Origin: Bacteroidales bacterium
GTDB lineage: Bacteria; Bacteroidota; Bacteroidia; Bacteroidales; UBA932
Assembly (NCBI GenBank): GCA_017454335.1
Contig: JAFTDE010000019.1
Coordinates: 18,040 to 82,039, forward strand
Direction of reading: 5' to 3'
DNA length: 64,000 bases
Every line of letters begins with the position of its first letter. Position 1 is the stretch's first letter. The position numbers and the translations under genes are program-made. The notes under the pieces are model-generated. The model was not told the origin of the DNA. It was given only the letters and a program-made list of their open reading frames with translations, and made no database searches. Shown here in pieces: positions 41,301-51,136 of the stretch.

Positions 41301-42821
41301 TTAGATCAAAGGTTCAGCGGTCATCGCGTCGGGCTGCGGGATACCCATCAGCTTGAGGATCGTCGGGGCGACGTTGCACAGCGCACCGTCCTTGACTTCG
41401 CGGACTTCGGATCCGGCACCGATGACGATGAACTGGACCTGGTTCAGCGAGTGGGCGGTGTTGGGCGTCCCGTCGTCGTTGACGGCATAGTCGGCATTGC
41501 CGTGGTCCGCCGTCAGCAGCACCACGTATCCGTGGGCCAGCGCAGCCGTCACGACCGCCTCGACACATCCGTCGATGCAGCCCACGGCGTTGCAGATGGC
41601 CTTGTAGACACCGGTGTGCCCCACCATGTCGCCGTTGGCGAAATTCAGGATGATGACGTCCTCCTTCTCGGAGCGGATCGCCTCGATCAGCCGGTCCGTC
41701 ACCTCGATGGCGCTCATCTCCGGCTGGAGGTCATAGGTCGCCACCTTCGGGGAGTTGACCAGGATCCGGTCCTCGTTCTCGAACGGGGTTTCCCGGCCGC
41801 CGTTGAAGAAGAAGGTCACGTGCGCATACTTCTCCGTCTCGGCGATGCGCAGCTGGCGCTTGCCGGCCTTCGCGACCGTCTCGCCCAGGGTATCCTTGAC
41901 GACTTCCTTGTCGAAGAGGATGTGCAGCCCGGAGAACGAAGCGTCGTAGGGCGTCAGGCAGCAGTAATACAGCGGCAGCGTGTACATCCCCTCTTCCGGC
42001 ATGTCCTTCTGGGTCAGCACGGCCGTCAGCTCGCGGGCGCGGTCGTTGCGGAAATTGTAGAAAATGACCGCATCCCCTTCCGTGACCTTGCCGACGGGCG
42101 CCCCGTTCTCGGTGACGACGATCGGCTTGATGAACTCGTCCGTCACGTCGGCGTCGTACGAAGCCTGGATGCCCTCGAGCGCGGAAGCGTAAGCCGCTCC
42201 CTTGCCCTCGATCAGCATGTCATAGGCCTCCTTGATGCGGTTCCAGCGCTTGTCGCGGTCCATCGCGTAGAAACGTCCGCAGACCGTGGCCACGCGGCCC
42301 GTACTCTTCGCCATCTGCTCTTCCAGTTCCTTGACGAAGCCGTATCCGCTGTGCGGATCGGTATCGCGGCCGTCCATGAAGCAGTGCACGTACACTTTCT
42401 CCAGGCCCATCCGCTTGGCTTCCGCCAGGAACTCGTAGAGGTGGTTCAGCGAGGAGTGCACCCCGCCGTGCGAGCACAGCCCGAAGAAATGCAGGCTCTT
42501 GCCGCTGGTCTTGACATAGTCATAGACCGCCTGGATCTCGCGGTTTTCCATCAGTTTGTGGTCCCGGCAAGCCATGTTGATCTTGACCAGGTCCTGGTAC
42601 ACGATGCGGCCGGCGCCCAGGTTCATGTGGCCGACCTCGGAGTTTCCCATCTGCCCGTCGGGCAGGCCCACGTACTCACCGCAGGCGTTCAGGTGTCCGA
42701 AAGGATATTTGGCCCGCAGGGAGTCGATGAACGGCGTGCCCTGGGTGTAAATCGCATTGGAATGGTCGTGACGTCCTTCGCCCCAGCCATCCAGAATCAT
42801 CAATAAAACTTTTCTTTCCAT
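41301..42821 (-). CDS. gpmI: 2,3-bisphosphoglycerate-independent phosphoglycerate mutase
   Basis: GpmI interconverts 3- and 2-phosphoglycerate in glycolysis, using two manganese ions. DGWG at residues 11-14 and the phosphoserine nucleophile Ser61 in [13 protein letters not shown] are present. The metal-binding C-terminal motifs [12 protein letters not shown] and [11 protein letters not shown] follow. The 506-residue length is standard. It is a cytoplasmic housekeeping enzyme placed between a secreted peptidase gene (18 nt upstream) and a secreted esterase gene (10 nt downstream), an unusual operon neighbour. Confidence 0.97.
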   Translation of the reverse strand: MERKVLLMILDGWGEGRHDHSNAIYTQGTPFIDSLRAKYPFGHLNACGEYVGLPDGQMGNSEVGHMNLGAGRIVYQDLVKINMACRDHKLMENREIQAVYDYVKTSGKSLHFFGLCSHGGVHSSLNHLYEFLAEAKRMGLEKVYVHCFMDGRDTDPHSGYGFVKELEEQMAKSTGRVATVCGRFYAMDRDKRWNRIKEAYDMLIEGKGAAYASALEGIQASYDADVTDEFIKPIVVTENGAPVGKVTEGDAVIFYNFRNDRARELTAVLTQKDMPEEGMYTLPLYYCCLTPYDASFSGLHILFDKEVVKDTLGETVAKAGKRQLRIAETEKYAHVTFFFNGGRETPFENEDRILVNSPKVATYDLQPEMSAIEVTDRLIEAIRSEKEDVIILNFANGDMVGHTGVYKAICNAVGCIDGCVEAVVTAALAHGYVVLLTADHGNADYAVNDDGTPNTAHSLNQVQFIVIGAGSEVREVKDGALCNVAPTILKLMGIPQPDAMTAEPLI

Positions 42822-42839
42822 TATGTAAGGTAATAAACA

Positions 42840-44819
42840 CTATTCCAAACCACGCGCACGCATCAACGCGGAAGGATCGGGTTCTGCGCCCCGGAACGAA
42901 CGGTACAGGGTCATCGGTTCCTCGCTGCCGCCCTTCTCGAGGAAGGTGCGGCGGAAGCTCTCGGCCGTCGCGCGGTTGAAGACGCCGTCCTCCTTGAACT
43001 TCTCCCAGGCATCCACGGCCAGGACCTCGCTCCACAGGTAGCTGTAGTAGCCGGCGCTGTAGCCGCTGTTGAAGATGTGGTTGAAGTAGGTGGTGCGGTA
43101 ACGCGGGATGATCTCGTCCACCAGGCCCATTTCGGCGCAGACCTTGGTCTCGAAGGCGCGGATGTCCTCGGGACCCTGGAAGGCGGCGAGTTCGGCGGCG
43201 CTCAGTTCGTGCCACTTCATGTCCAGGATGCTGGCGGCGCAGAGTTCGCCCGTCATGAATCCCTGGTTGAACTTCAGCGCGGACCCGATCTTCTCCACCA
43301 GTCCGGCGGGGATGGTCTCGCCGGTGCGGTAGTCATGGGCGTAGGCGGAGAGGATCTCCGGCACGAAGGCGAAATTCTCGTTGAACTGCGAGAACATCTC
43401 GACGAAATCGCGCGCCACGTTCGTGCCGCTGACGGTCTCGTAGTTGCACTGGGTCAGGAAGCCGTGCAGCGCGTGTCCGAACTCGTGGAAGGCGGTCTGG
43501 ACATTGTCGATAGTCAGCATCGAGGGGGTATCCTCCGTCGGAGCGGGGAAATTGCACACGTTCACGATGACCGGACGCACGCCGGCGGACTGCTCGCGGA
43601 AGTTGTTCATCCAGGCGCCGCCGCGCTTGGTCGGGCGGACGTAGTAATCACGGTAGAAGATGCCCAGCAGGGATCCGTCCGCGTCCGAGAGCTTGTACGC
43701 CTTGACTTCGGGATTGTACACCTCGACCCCGGGCGCGGGCTCGATGTGGATGCCGTAGATCTTCTCGGCAGCGGTGAAGACTCCCTTCAGCACGCTGTCG
43801 GCCTGGAAATAGGGCTTGGTCTGGCTCTCGTCCAGGGCGTACTTCTGCGCACGCACCTTCTCGGCGTAGTAGCTCCAGTCCCAGGCTTCGATCTTGTGAC
43901 CGGCGATGGCCTGCATGTCGGCGATTTCCTCCCGGGCCTTGCGCATCGCCGCATCCATGATGGGCTGCAGGAAGGCGTCGACCGTTTCGGGCGAGCCCGC
44001 CATCTTGTCGGACAGCTGGTACGCGGCGAAATTGGGATAGCCCAGCAGCTGCGCCATCTCGGCGCGGAGCTTGAGGATCTCCAGCACGATCGCGTTGTTG
44101 TCGTTGTCTCCCCCGTTGTTGCCGCGGGACGAGTAGGCCTTGAATACCTGCTCGCGCTTGGCGCGGTCCTCGCAGGAGGACATGAAGTCGTAATACTCCG
44201 ACACGGTGATGCCGGTGGCCGCCTTGAAGGCGTTGTTCTCCGCCAGCAGGTTCTGGCCGAACTTCTGGCTGAGCGTGCTCAGGCGCGTGTTGATCTCGGC
44301 GAAGCGCTTCTTGCCGGCCTCGTCCAGGCCGACGCCGTTGCGCTCGAAGGCCTGGTAGATCTTCTTCACCACCATATACTGCTCGCGCGTCAGCGCGCCG
44401 GCATTCTCATACACCGCCTTGACGCGTGCGAACAGGTCCCCGTTCATCAGGATCTCGTTCTCGGCATCGGTCAGCAGCGGGGTCACCTTCTCTTCGATCT
44501 CCTGCATCTCGGGGGTGGATTCACTCTCGGAGAGGTTGAAGAACACGCCCTGAACCTTGTCCAGGATGGGGCTGGCCTGTTCGTAGGCCAGGATGGTGTT
44601 CTCGAAGGTCGGAGCGTCGGGATTGGCGACGATGGCCTGGATATTGGCCTTCTGCTCCGCGATGCCGGCCTCGAACGCCGGCATGTAATCGGTGATGCGG
44701 ATCTGGGAGAAAGGAGCCGTCCCATACGGCGTATCCCATTCCTTCAGGAAGGGGTTGGTGCGGGAACAAGCAGTCATGGCAAGCGCCGCCAACGCGGCAA
44801 TCATCAGTTTTTTCATCAT
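42840..44819 (-). CDS. M3 family peptidyl-dipeptidase, lipoprotein
   Basis: Zinc metallopeptidase like E. coli Dcp or oligopeptidase A, here with a lipoprotein signal (MMKKLMIAALAALAMTAC, modified Cys18), so it sits in the envelope. The active site HEFGHALHG is at residues 445-453, with the third ligand glutamate about 25 residues later. The M3 N-terminal helical channel domain covers about 40-250. At 659 residues it is full length. It cleaves short peptides, so its place 3 nt downstream of the DUF5689 gene suggests it trims peptides taken up or shed with the substrate of this locus. Confidence 0.94.
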   Translation of the reverse strand: MMKKLMIAALAALAMTACSRTNPFLKEWDTPYGTAPFSQIRITDYMPAFEAGIAEQKANIQAIVANPDAPTFENTILAYEQASPILDKVQGVFFNLSESESTPEMQEIEEKVTPLLTDAENEILMNGDLFARVKAVYENAGALTREQYMVVKKIYQAFERNGVGLDEAGKKRFAEINTRLSTLSQKFGQNLLAENNAFKAATGITVSEYYDFMSSCEDRAKREQVFKAYSSRGNNGGDNDNNAIVLEILKLRAEMAQLLGYPNFAAYQLSDKMAGSPETVDAFLQPIMDAAMRKAREEIADMQAIAGHKIEAWDWSYYAEKVRAQKYALDESQTKPYFQADSVLKGVFTAAEKIYGIHIEPAPGVEVYNPEVKAYKLSDADGSLLGIFYRDYYVRPTKRGGAWMNNFREQSAGVRPVIVNVCNFPAPTEDTPSMLTIDNVQTAFHEFGHALHGFLTQCNYETVSGTNVARDFVEMFSQFNENFAFVPEILSAYAHDYRTGETIPAGLVEKIGSALKFNQGFMTGELCAASILDMKWHELSAAELAAFQGPEDIRAFETKVCAEMGLVDEIIPRYRTTYFNHIFNSGYSAGYYSYLWSEVLAVDAWEKFKEDGVFNRATAESFRRTFLEKGGSEEPMTLYRSFRGAEPDPSALMRARGLE

Positions 44820-44822
44820 GGT

Positions 44823-45926
44823 TTAATTGTAAAGCGGAGTACCGTCTTCGTAAGTAAAGTCTTTTTCGGAATTCACGGTCATCTGGATCGAGCCCTGGTA
44901 CATCGTCAGGATACCGGTCACATTGATCTTGCGCGATCCGTTCAGCACGTCCTTGGGGATTTCCAGGTCGCCGAACTTCGAGAATCCGCTGGTGCGGATC
45001 ACGACAGTCTTTCCTCCGTCCATCACGAAATTGTGGCTGACGGAATAGGCATTTTTCTCAACTTCGGGATAGGTCCCGTCTCCACGCAAATCCTTCAGGA
45101 ACACCCCTGTATGATCGTTCCCACGTGCAACTTCACAAGCATCCCATCTGCCGGACTGCAGGTACTGCGTCATCCTGTTTTTGGACATGGCCCAGGTTGT
45201 TATACCATGTGTAGGATCCGAAGCCGGGTTCGTGTCCGAAAGGAACACATTGTTGGTAGCGGCTTTCTTGTCTTTTGTGGAATCCAGATACAGCAGGCAG
45301 AAGATCTCATTGTCATAAGTGAGGCCCTTGATGGTAACATATTTACCAATCAACGAATTCGTCACCTGCGTATCGCTCTTCTTGGGGAGTTGAGCCTCGG
45401 TAGGTACGATGGGATTGACGAGCGGCCCCTGGGCGCCCTTGAACACGTGCGCATCAACCAGCAGCGGGGACTCGAGATACGAAGTCTCGTATTCTCCGGT
45501 CGGATCCGTGGCACCGATCTGGATCATGCCCTGACCACCATAAGTACCGCTCTTGAATCCGTACATACCCAGGCAGAGTTCGTTGCACTGGACAAAAAGG
45601 GTCTGGCCGGGACGGTAGAGGTTGTACAGGCTGTTGCGGCCGATCTTGACCTCGATGCCGCCGGTCTCGTCCTGGATGTAGAGGGTCTTGTAGAAATTGC
45701 CGGGCTGGTCGTCAGAGACAACAACGCCGGAGATGATCAAGCTCTGCGTAATCCGGAGGGGAGCACCGTCATACATCTTGCAGAGTTGCGCAATGGTGTG
45801 CGTCGGGGTCATCGTAACCACCGGCTCGGGAGCGGGTGCGTCGTATTTGAACGCCAGGACCGGTTCCCATTCTTCGCAGGAAGCGAGCAGCAGCAGACTT
45901 GCGGCGAATAACAATATCTTTTTCAT
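44823..45926 (-). CDS. DUF5689 domain lipoprotein
   Basis: The 367-residue protein begins MKKILLFAASLLLLASCEEW, a lipoprotein signal with Cys17. About residues 40-160 form the DUF5689 domain, with IAQLCKMYDG, SGVVVSDDQPGNFYKTLYI and DETGGIEVKI. This OB-like pattern is shared with nucleic-acid-binding OB folds of secreted nucleases. About 180-360 look like a second, looser OB-like unit (VTIKGLTYDNEIFCLLYLD to INVTGILTMYQGSIQMTV). No catalytic residues are seen. It lies 4 nt after the TonB receptor gene, so it is probably the surface lipoprotein partner of that receptor in place of a SusD. Confidence 0.85.
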   Translation of the reverse strand: MKKILLFAASLLLLASCEEWEPVLAFKYDAPAPEPVVTMTPTHTIAQLCKMYDGAPLRITQSLIISGVVVSDDQPGNFYKTLYIQDETGGIEVKIGRNSLYNLYRPGQTLFVQCNELCLGMYGFKSGTYGGQGMIQIGATDPTGEYETSYLESPLLVDAHVFKGAQGPLVNPIVPTEAQLPKKSDTQVTNSLIGKYVTIKGLTYDNEIFCLLYLDSTKDKKAATNNVFLSDTNPASDPTHGITTWAMSKNRMTQYLQSGRWDACEVARGNDHTGVFLKDLRGDGTYPEVEKNAYSVSHNFVMDGGKTVVIRTSGFSKFGDLEIPKDVLNGSRKINVTGILTMYQGSIQMTVNSEKDFTYEDGTPLYN

Positions 45927-45930
45927 AGGC

Positions 45931-48768
45931 CTAGAATCTGAAATAAATGTTCAACATATAGTTGAATCCCTGCATGTAGAAGTACTTGCTGTCGAAGCGG
46001 TAGCTGCGTTTCTTGTCGGAGCTGTCGATCAGACGCGTCTGCTCGTAACCGCCGGTCTTGACGCCGCGGTTGTTCGTCATGTTGTTCAGCTGCAGGGAGA
46101 AACCGATCTGGTTGTTGTTGACGTACCAGGACTTGCCGATGCTGGCATTCAGCAGGAAGGCCGGGGCGAATTCCTCCTGGGCCGCCATGTAGGCGATCTC
46201 CGCGGGGGTCTCAATGCCGTCCGGACCGCCGACTGCCGAATGGGTGCGGTAACCCGGGTTCATGTCCAGGTAGGAGTGGGCGAAGTACTGGGCGTTCAGT
46301 TCGAGGTACCAGTAATTGACGTTGTAGTTCAGGCCGATCTGGGCGGCGAGCTGCGGCGTGCTGGGCACGTAGTGCTTGTACGTCTTGACAACGCCGTTTT
46401 CGTCGGCGACGGTGTGCTCTTTCCAGTACGGGACGTCCTCGTCATGCACAATCTCGGCGCTGTTGTCGATGGTCTGGACCATGTGCGGGGTCGAGGTGTA
46501 GATGTACTCGCCCATGCTGAGGATACCCGAGGCGGAGAGGCCCTGGGCGAACAGCGGGACCTTGACACCCAGCTCGATGCCCATGTGGCGCTGGTCGATG
46601 CCGGTCATCGCGAAGTTCGTGAAGGTGTGCTCGCGGTCGTCGTAGAAACTCATCAGGTCGGTCTGGTCCTTGATCTGGGTCCAGAATCCGGTCAGGCGCA
46701 GGTTGTAACCCATGCTGTTGAACTGGTAGTTCACGTCGGCCGACAGGGTCTTCTTGGTCGTCAGGCCGTCCATCATGGTGTTGCGCGTACGCGGCGAGAT
46801 GAAGGACTGGTTGAAGGTCGGGGCGTCGTTGAAGTAACCGGCGTTGACCGAGAAGCGGTGGCCGGTCGGGATCACGTAGGCCAGGCCCACCTTGCCCGAA
46901 TAGACCAGGAAGTTGGCGTGCCTGGACTGTCCGCGGGAGTCGTCCGGGAACAGGCCCTTGCGGACCAGACCATCGCGCCAGAACGTCTCGTAGCCGACGG
47001 AAGCCGCCGCGTTGGCGGACCATCCGCCCCACTCGAAGTTCTCGGTGACCCAGGCGCCGGCCTTGCGGATCTGCGCCAGGTAGTCGTATCCGTACTTGTC
47101 GCCCAGGTACAGCTTGCGGGCTTCGCCGTGGGCGAGGTAGTAATCCAGGTCGTTCTGCAGCTTGACCGGATCGATGGCGTAGTCACGCTCGGCGAAGGAA
47201 TCGATATCCAGGAAGTACCTGCCGCCCAGCAGGTCGGCGATCTTCTTGTAGTTCTCGCTGCGGTTCCACTTGAAGTAGGCGCCCGCATGCAGCAGGTTGT
47301 GCTCGTTGGCGCGCCACTTGATGGTCTCGGCGAGGTTCAGTTCGTTCTGGTCCACGTGGCGTTCCTCCTGCACGTACTTGGCCCGGCCGTCCGCGGCGGC
47401 ATAGTTGACGCGGTACAGGCGGTCCCAGTCGATGTGCTGGTATCCGGCGTATTCCGGGAGGCGGTTCACCCAGGCCTCACGCATCCAGTCCGCCTTGTCC
47501 ACGTTGGACTTGCCGTAGTCCTCGTCCTCCATGAAGGCGTAGGACGGCAGGTTCTTGTAGTAGTCCGGGCGCGGATCCGGGGCGTCGTACCAGTCGAGGG
47601 CGGTGTAGCCGTTGCTGCCGGTGCGCCACAGCAGGGTGGTCGCGGATTCGAAGTCCATGTCGGGCGAGTAGGTGTACTTCAGCACAGTGATGGGCTCGAA
47701 GGTCTTGCGGACGCGCGCGTTGCGCATCTTGCCGTTCTGGTAACCCCAGTTGGAGTTGTACATGTTGTCCCCCATCAGGTCATAGACCTCCTGGGTCGAG
47801 GCGTTCTGGGCGCCGCGCTGGCCCGGCGTGGCGAAGGTGAAGAGACTGATGCGGTGCGCGTCCCAGCTCTTCTCGGCGCCGGCGTAGTAGGCGAAGGAAC
47901 GGTAGTACACGCCCTTGACCCAGTCGTTGCCGCCCAGGCGGGCGGAGGCGCTGACGACATAGGACCAGCCGTTGTCCATCACGCCGGACGAATAAGTCGC
48001 CATGAGGCGCAGGCGGTACAGCGCGCTGTTGGACAGCACGCTCAGGCGCAGGCCGGGACGTACGTCGGCGGGATTGCCGAGGATGTTGGTCACGCCGTTG
48101 AATCCGCCGATGGCATAGGGCGAGGTCTGCAGGCCGGAGGTGACGTCCTTGGAGCGCATCACCTCGTTCAGGCCGCTCCACAGCGAATACGGCGAGTATC
48201 CGGTGAGGGCGTCGTTCAGGCGCACGCCGCTGAGCATCACATCCTGCAGCTCGGAGTTGTAGCCGCGGTTCTTGAAGCGGATCGAGCTGAACCCGTAACT
48301 GACGGCGTTGTCATACACGTCGTTCGATCCGAAGAGGATGGACGGCGTGTCCGAGTACCCGGAGTCGTCCAGGTCGAACTCGATGAAGTTGTCGTCATCC
48401 ACGTCGGTGCGCTCTTCCGTGACCAGCGGGGAGAGGGTGATGAACATCAGGTCGCGGACAAAGCCCTCGACAAGGACGTTGGTGACCGATGCGGTGTAAC
48501 CGGGGGCGCTGAAGGTCAGCATATAGCGTCCGTTGGCGATGTTCGGCATCTGGAACGTACCGTCGGACCCGGTCTTGAGGCTGTACAGCTCCTGTCCCTC
48601 GGACAGCAGGGTGACCACGGCGCCGCCGATGGGCGCACGGCCCTGCCGGCTGACGACCGTTCCCTTGACAGATCCGATCGTGGGCTGCCTGTCATCCACG
48701 CGACGGTCCTGGGCGGAGAGTCCGGCCGCCGTCAGCAACATCAGGATGGCAATGATGAATCGTTTCAT
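45931..48768 (-). CDS. TonB-dependent receptor with CarboxypepD-reg-like N-terminus
   Basis: Outer-membrane receptor of 945 residues with a signal peptide (MKRFIIAILMLLTAAGLSA). A carboxypeptidase-regulatory-like beta-sandwich (about 30-110) includes GSVKGTVVSRQGRAPIGGAVVTLL. A plug at about 125-225 is followed by a 22-strand-type barrel rich in alternating Tyr/Trp, ending in the aromatic-Arg-Phe tail YFRF. The plug is divergent, with an acidic EFDLDD stretch near 130. No SusD gene is adjacent. Neighbours are a DUF5689 lipoprotein downstream (4 nt) and an EEP-family nuclease upstream (6 nt), so nucleotides or oligonucleotides are plausible cargo. That is inference. Confidence 0.9.
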   Translation of the reverse strand: MKRFIIAILMLLTAAGLSAQDRRVDDRQPTIGSVKGTVVSRQGRAPIGGAVVTLLSEGQELYSLKTGSDGTFQMPNIANGRYMLTFSAPGYTASVTNVLVEGFVRDLMFITLSPLVTEERTDVDDDNFIEFDLDDSGYSDTPSILFGSNDVYDNAVSYGFSSIRFKNRGYNSELQDVMLSGVRLNDALTGYSPYSLWSGLNEVMRSKDVTSGLQTSPYAIGGFNGVTNILGNPADVRPGLRLSVLSNSALYRLRLMATYSSGVMDNGWSYVVSASARLGGNDWVKGVYYRSFAYYAGAEKSWDAHRISLFTFATPGQRGAQNASTQEVYDLMGDNMYNSNWGYQNGKMRNARVRKTFEPITVLKYTYSPDMDFESATTLLWRTGSNGYTALDWYDAPDPRPDYYKNLPSYAFMEDEDYGKSNVDKADWMREAWVNRLPEYAGYQHIDWDRLYRVNYAAADGRAKYVQEERHVDQNELNLAETIKWRANEHNLLHAGAYFKWNRSENYKKIADLLGGRYFLDIDSFAERDYAIDPVKLQNDLDYYLAHGEARKLYLGDKYGYDYLAQIRKAGAWVTENFEWGGWSANAAASVGYETFWRDGLVRKGLFPDDSRGQSRHANFLVYSGKVGLAYVIPTGHRFSVNAGYFNDAPTFNQSFISPRTRNTMMDGLTTKKTLSADVNYQFNSMGYNLRLTGFWTQIKDQTDLMSFYDDREHTFTNFAMTGIDQRHMGIELGVKVPLFAQGLSASGILSMGEYIYTSTPHMVQTIDNSAEIVHDEDVPYWKEHTVADENGVVKTYKHYVPSTPQLAAQIGLNYNVNYWYLELNAQYFAHSYLDMNPGYRTHSAVGGPDGIETPAEIAYMAAQEEFAPAFLLNASIGKSWYVNNNQIGFSLQLNNMTNNRGVKTGGYEQTRLIDSSDKKRSYRFDSKYFYMQGFNYMLNIYFRF

Positions 48769-48774
48769 AGGATC

Positions 48775-49872
48775 TTATTTGGAAATAATGACATACGTGG
48801 GGAAATGGTCGGAATATCCGCCGATAAAGGCGCCTCCGGAGAAGGTGCGGAACGGGTATCCCTTGTACTGGCCCGATTCCTGGACCATGAAGGGCTTGCG
48901 GAACACGCGGCCGTAGTACTTGTCCTGGACGATCTTGCGGACGTGCAGGCCGCCCGCGGGGGCCTTGGCCAGGTTGTAGTTCAGCAGGATCTGGTCATAG
49001 ATGCTCCAGGTGCCCTGGTAGCAGAGCGAACCGAATCCGTTCTCCAGCATCGACCAGAAGGGGTTGTAGAAGTCTTCCGCAGCGACCGCGTCGATGTCCT
49101 TGCGGCCGCGCAGCAGGACGGCCATGCTCTCGTCGAAGGGATCGTCGTTCATGTCCCCCATCACGGCGATCTTGATGCCCGGGAACTTCTGCGTCAGGGC
49201 CATGGCGTGGTGGTAGATGATCTCGGCGCCGCGCGAACGCAGGAAGCCGCTCTTGCCGCCGACGCGCGAAGGCAGGTGGGCGACATAGAAGGCGAAGTCC
49301 TCGCCGGCGATCTTTCCGCGCACCATCAGGATGTCACGGGTGCGGAAGTCGGCCATCTCCTCCTCGGTCATGTCCGGGGTGAGCGAGGTGCCTTCGAAGG
49401 TGAAGGGAATCTCCTCGCTGTCCAGGTAGGTGAAGGTCTTGGGATCGTACAGCAGGGCGACATCCACACCGCGGCGGTCCGGACTGTCGTAATGGACGAT
49501 CTGAAAGTTCGCATCTTCGATCTCGGGCTGGCTGACCAGGTCCTCGAGCACCAGGCGGTTCTCGATTTCGCTGACGCCCAGCACGGTGTGGTAGCGTCCG
49601 TTGTCATCGCGGATGGAGCGGATGACCTGGGCCATGTTGTGGAGTTTCTTGGTGTACTTGGCCTCCGTCCACTTGTTCTGGCCCTCCGGCAGATACTGCT
49701 CGTCGTTCTTGGCCGGATCGTCATAGATGTCGAAGAGATTCTCGAGGTTGTAGAATCCGATCACATAGCCCTGGGTCTGGGCAGGCACCTGGCTGGTCGT
49801 CTTGCCCCCGCGGGCGGCGCCGCAGGAGACCAGGATCAGCAGGCAGGGCAGTAAGTAAAATATCTTTTTCAT
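48775..49872 (-). CDS. Endonuclease/exonuclease/phosphatase family lipoprotein
   Basis: The ATG at 49872 gives a lipoprotein signal MKKIFYLLPCLLILVSCG (Cys17 or near); longer in-frame starts lack one. In the 365-residue protein the DNase I-like fold carries NLENLFD (about 42-48), the metal ligand Glu102 in SEIEN, VAHLPS with a catalytic-type His at 199, GDMND (239-243) and the closing SDH (354-356). These are the full active-site set of the EEP superfamily, which includes secreted DNases and phosphodiesterases. It is 13 nt downstream of a DRGH endonuclease gene and 6 nt upstream of a TonB receptor gene. Confidence 0.93.
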   Translation of the reverse strand: MKKIFYLLPCLLILVSCGAARGGKTTSQVPAQTQGYVIGFYNLENLFDIYDDPAKNDEQYLPEGQNKWTEAKYTKKLHNMAQVIRSIRDDNGRYHTVLGVSEIENRLVLEDLVSQPEIEDANFQIVHYDSPDRRGVDVALLYDPKTFTYLDSEEIPFTFEGTSLTPDMTEEEMADFRTRDILMVRGKIAGEDFAFYVAHLPSRVGGKSGFLRSRGAEIIYHHAMALTQKFPGIKIAVMGDMNDDPFDESMAVLLRGRKDIDAVAAEDFYNPFWSMLENGFGSLCYQGTWSIYDQILLNYNLAKAPAGGLHVRKIVQDKYYGRVFRKPFMVQESGQYKGYPFRTFSGGAFIGGYSDHFPTYVIISK

Positions 49873-49885
49873 AATTACATGGTTA

Positions 49886-51133
49886 TCACTTGAACCAACT
49901 TCCCTTCTTGGACTCGATGCGCGTTGCGGCGTCATTGCCGGCCCGGGCGGGAAGGTTGACGAAGAAATCAAATCCGGTCCGCTTCTCGAGTTCGTCGATG
50001 GTCACCGCGTAGTTCATCGGACTGGCGTTGCCGTAGTCCTTGTGGTCGAACACGAAGGCGATCCCGGTGTAGTATCCGTCGGAAGCGTAATCCTTGAATT
50101 TCGCCTTGCCGGTCTCGGAATTGCCGCCGTAGGCCAGCAGGGCCTTGAAGTATCCGGACGGGATGCGGATCTTGTGTCCGGATTCGTCGAAGGTGTATTC
50201 GGCCGGGCCCTCCAGCAGGCAGCCGGTCACGACGTACAGCGTGTCGACCTCCTTGCTCCAGTTGCGCACGCGCCCCTCGAGGCTGGCCCAGATGCCCGCA
50301 TTGAACTTATTGATCTGCGGGGTCATGTTCGTGCCGTAGAAGGTCTGGACATTGGCCGCGCCGCCATCGGAGGTGTTCATGCGGTCCGCCTGCGGGATCT
50401 GGTGCCCGCGGTCGTATCCGGACCAGGTGGTGTTGGCCTCGTTCCGGTAGGAATAGCGGTCCAGCTTGGGCTGCATCGAGAGCGGAACCTTGGGATCCGG
50501 TCCCCAGGAGTCCTCCCGGCCGGCCGATCCGTCGATCAGGCCCGCGTTCAGCGGGTAGGCCACCCAGTGCGCCACCATCTCGTTCACGTTCCAGCAGAAG
50601 GCATAGTTGCGTTCCTGCTTGCCCTTGACGCGCATGTCGTGCGAGATGAAGTAGGTGCCGGGCGTGTTGACGGCCGGCAGTTCCAGCCAGGCCAGGACCG
50701 GGTCGGATTCGAGGGTCTCCACCGGCTGGACATTGATGTGGCCGGCAGCCTGTGTCACCGTGCAGGTAGCCTGCTGGCCGTCCCCGTTCAGGGTGAGGGT
50801 CAGCGAGCGCTCCTGGTCGGTGTCATTCGGGGTGATGACCAGCACGACGTCCATGGCCGGACCGGTGCCGGAGACGCTGAACGCCGTGTTCTGCGAACCG
50901 GGAGCGCGGAGGCGCGCCCACTCGGTGGCGCCGCCCGCGGCATCCGTCACGCTCAGGGTCCAGGCTCCCGTCGCCTCGACGGTCACGAACTGGCTGCCGC
51001 CGTCCTCGCTCACCTTCGGCGTCTTGACCGACACCTTGATGGGCGTGGGTTCCGGCTCGGGCTGGCCGCAGGACATCAGCGACCCGGTGGCGAGCGCTGC
51101 AAGAAGCAGGACGGCTATGCGGTTGCGAATCAT
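49886..51133 (-). CDS. DNA/RNA non-specific endonuclease with BACON domain, lipoprotein
   Basis: NUC-family (Serratia/NucA-type) nuclease of 415 residues that cuts DNA and RNA with a His-metal mechanism. The lipoprotein signal ends at Cys22 (SLMSCGQP). A BACON beta-sandwich (about 35-130) precedes the nuclease domain (about 140-405). DRGH at 241-244 supplies the catalytic His244, and TNMTPQINKFNAGIW carries the metal-binding Asn. BACON domains in Bacteroidota often sit on surface-exposed glycan or mucin proteins, so this nuclease is probably outward-facing. It lies 3 nt after the BACON/OB lipoprotein gene. Confidence 0.94.
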   Translation of the reverse strand: MIRNRIAVLLLAALATGSLMSCGQPEPEPTPIKVSVKTPKVSEDGGSQFVTVEATGAWTLSVTDAAGGATEWARLRAPGSQNTAFSVSGTGPAMDVVLVITPNDTDQERSLTLTLNGDGQQATCTVTQAAGHINVQPVETLESDPVLAWLELPAVNTPGTYFISHDMRVKGKQERNYAFCWNVNEMVAHWVAYPLNAGLIDGSAGREDSWGPDPKVPLSMQPKLDRYSYRNEANTTWSGYDRGHQIPQADRMNTSDGGAANVQTFYGTNMTPQINKFNAGIWASLEGRVRNWSKEVDTLYVVTGCLLEGPAEYTFDESGHKIRIPSGYFKALLAYGGNSETGKAKFKDYASDGYYTGIAFVFDHKDYGNASPMNYAVTIDELEKRTGFDFFVNLPARAGNDAATRIESKKGSWFK

Positions 51134-51136
51134 AAC

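Noticed and set aside
45931-48768. SusC/SusD-type polysaccharide utilisation locus
   Set aside because: No SusD-like protein accompanies either TonB receptor, and both receptors have Oar/CarboxypepD-reg features with nuclease neighbours. The GH2 and SGNH genes at the far end of the run are not enough to call a classic PUL.
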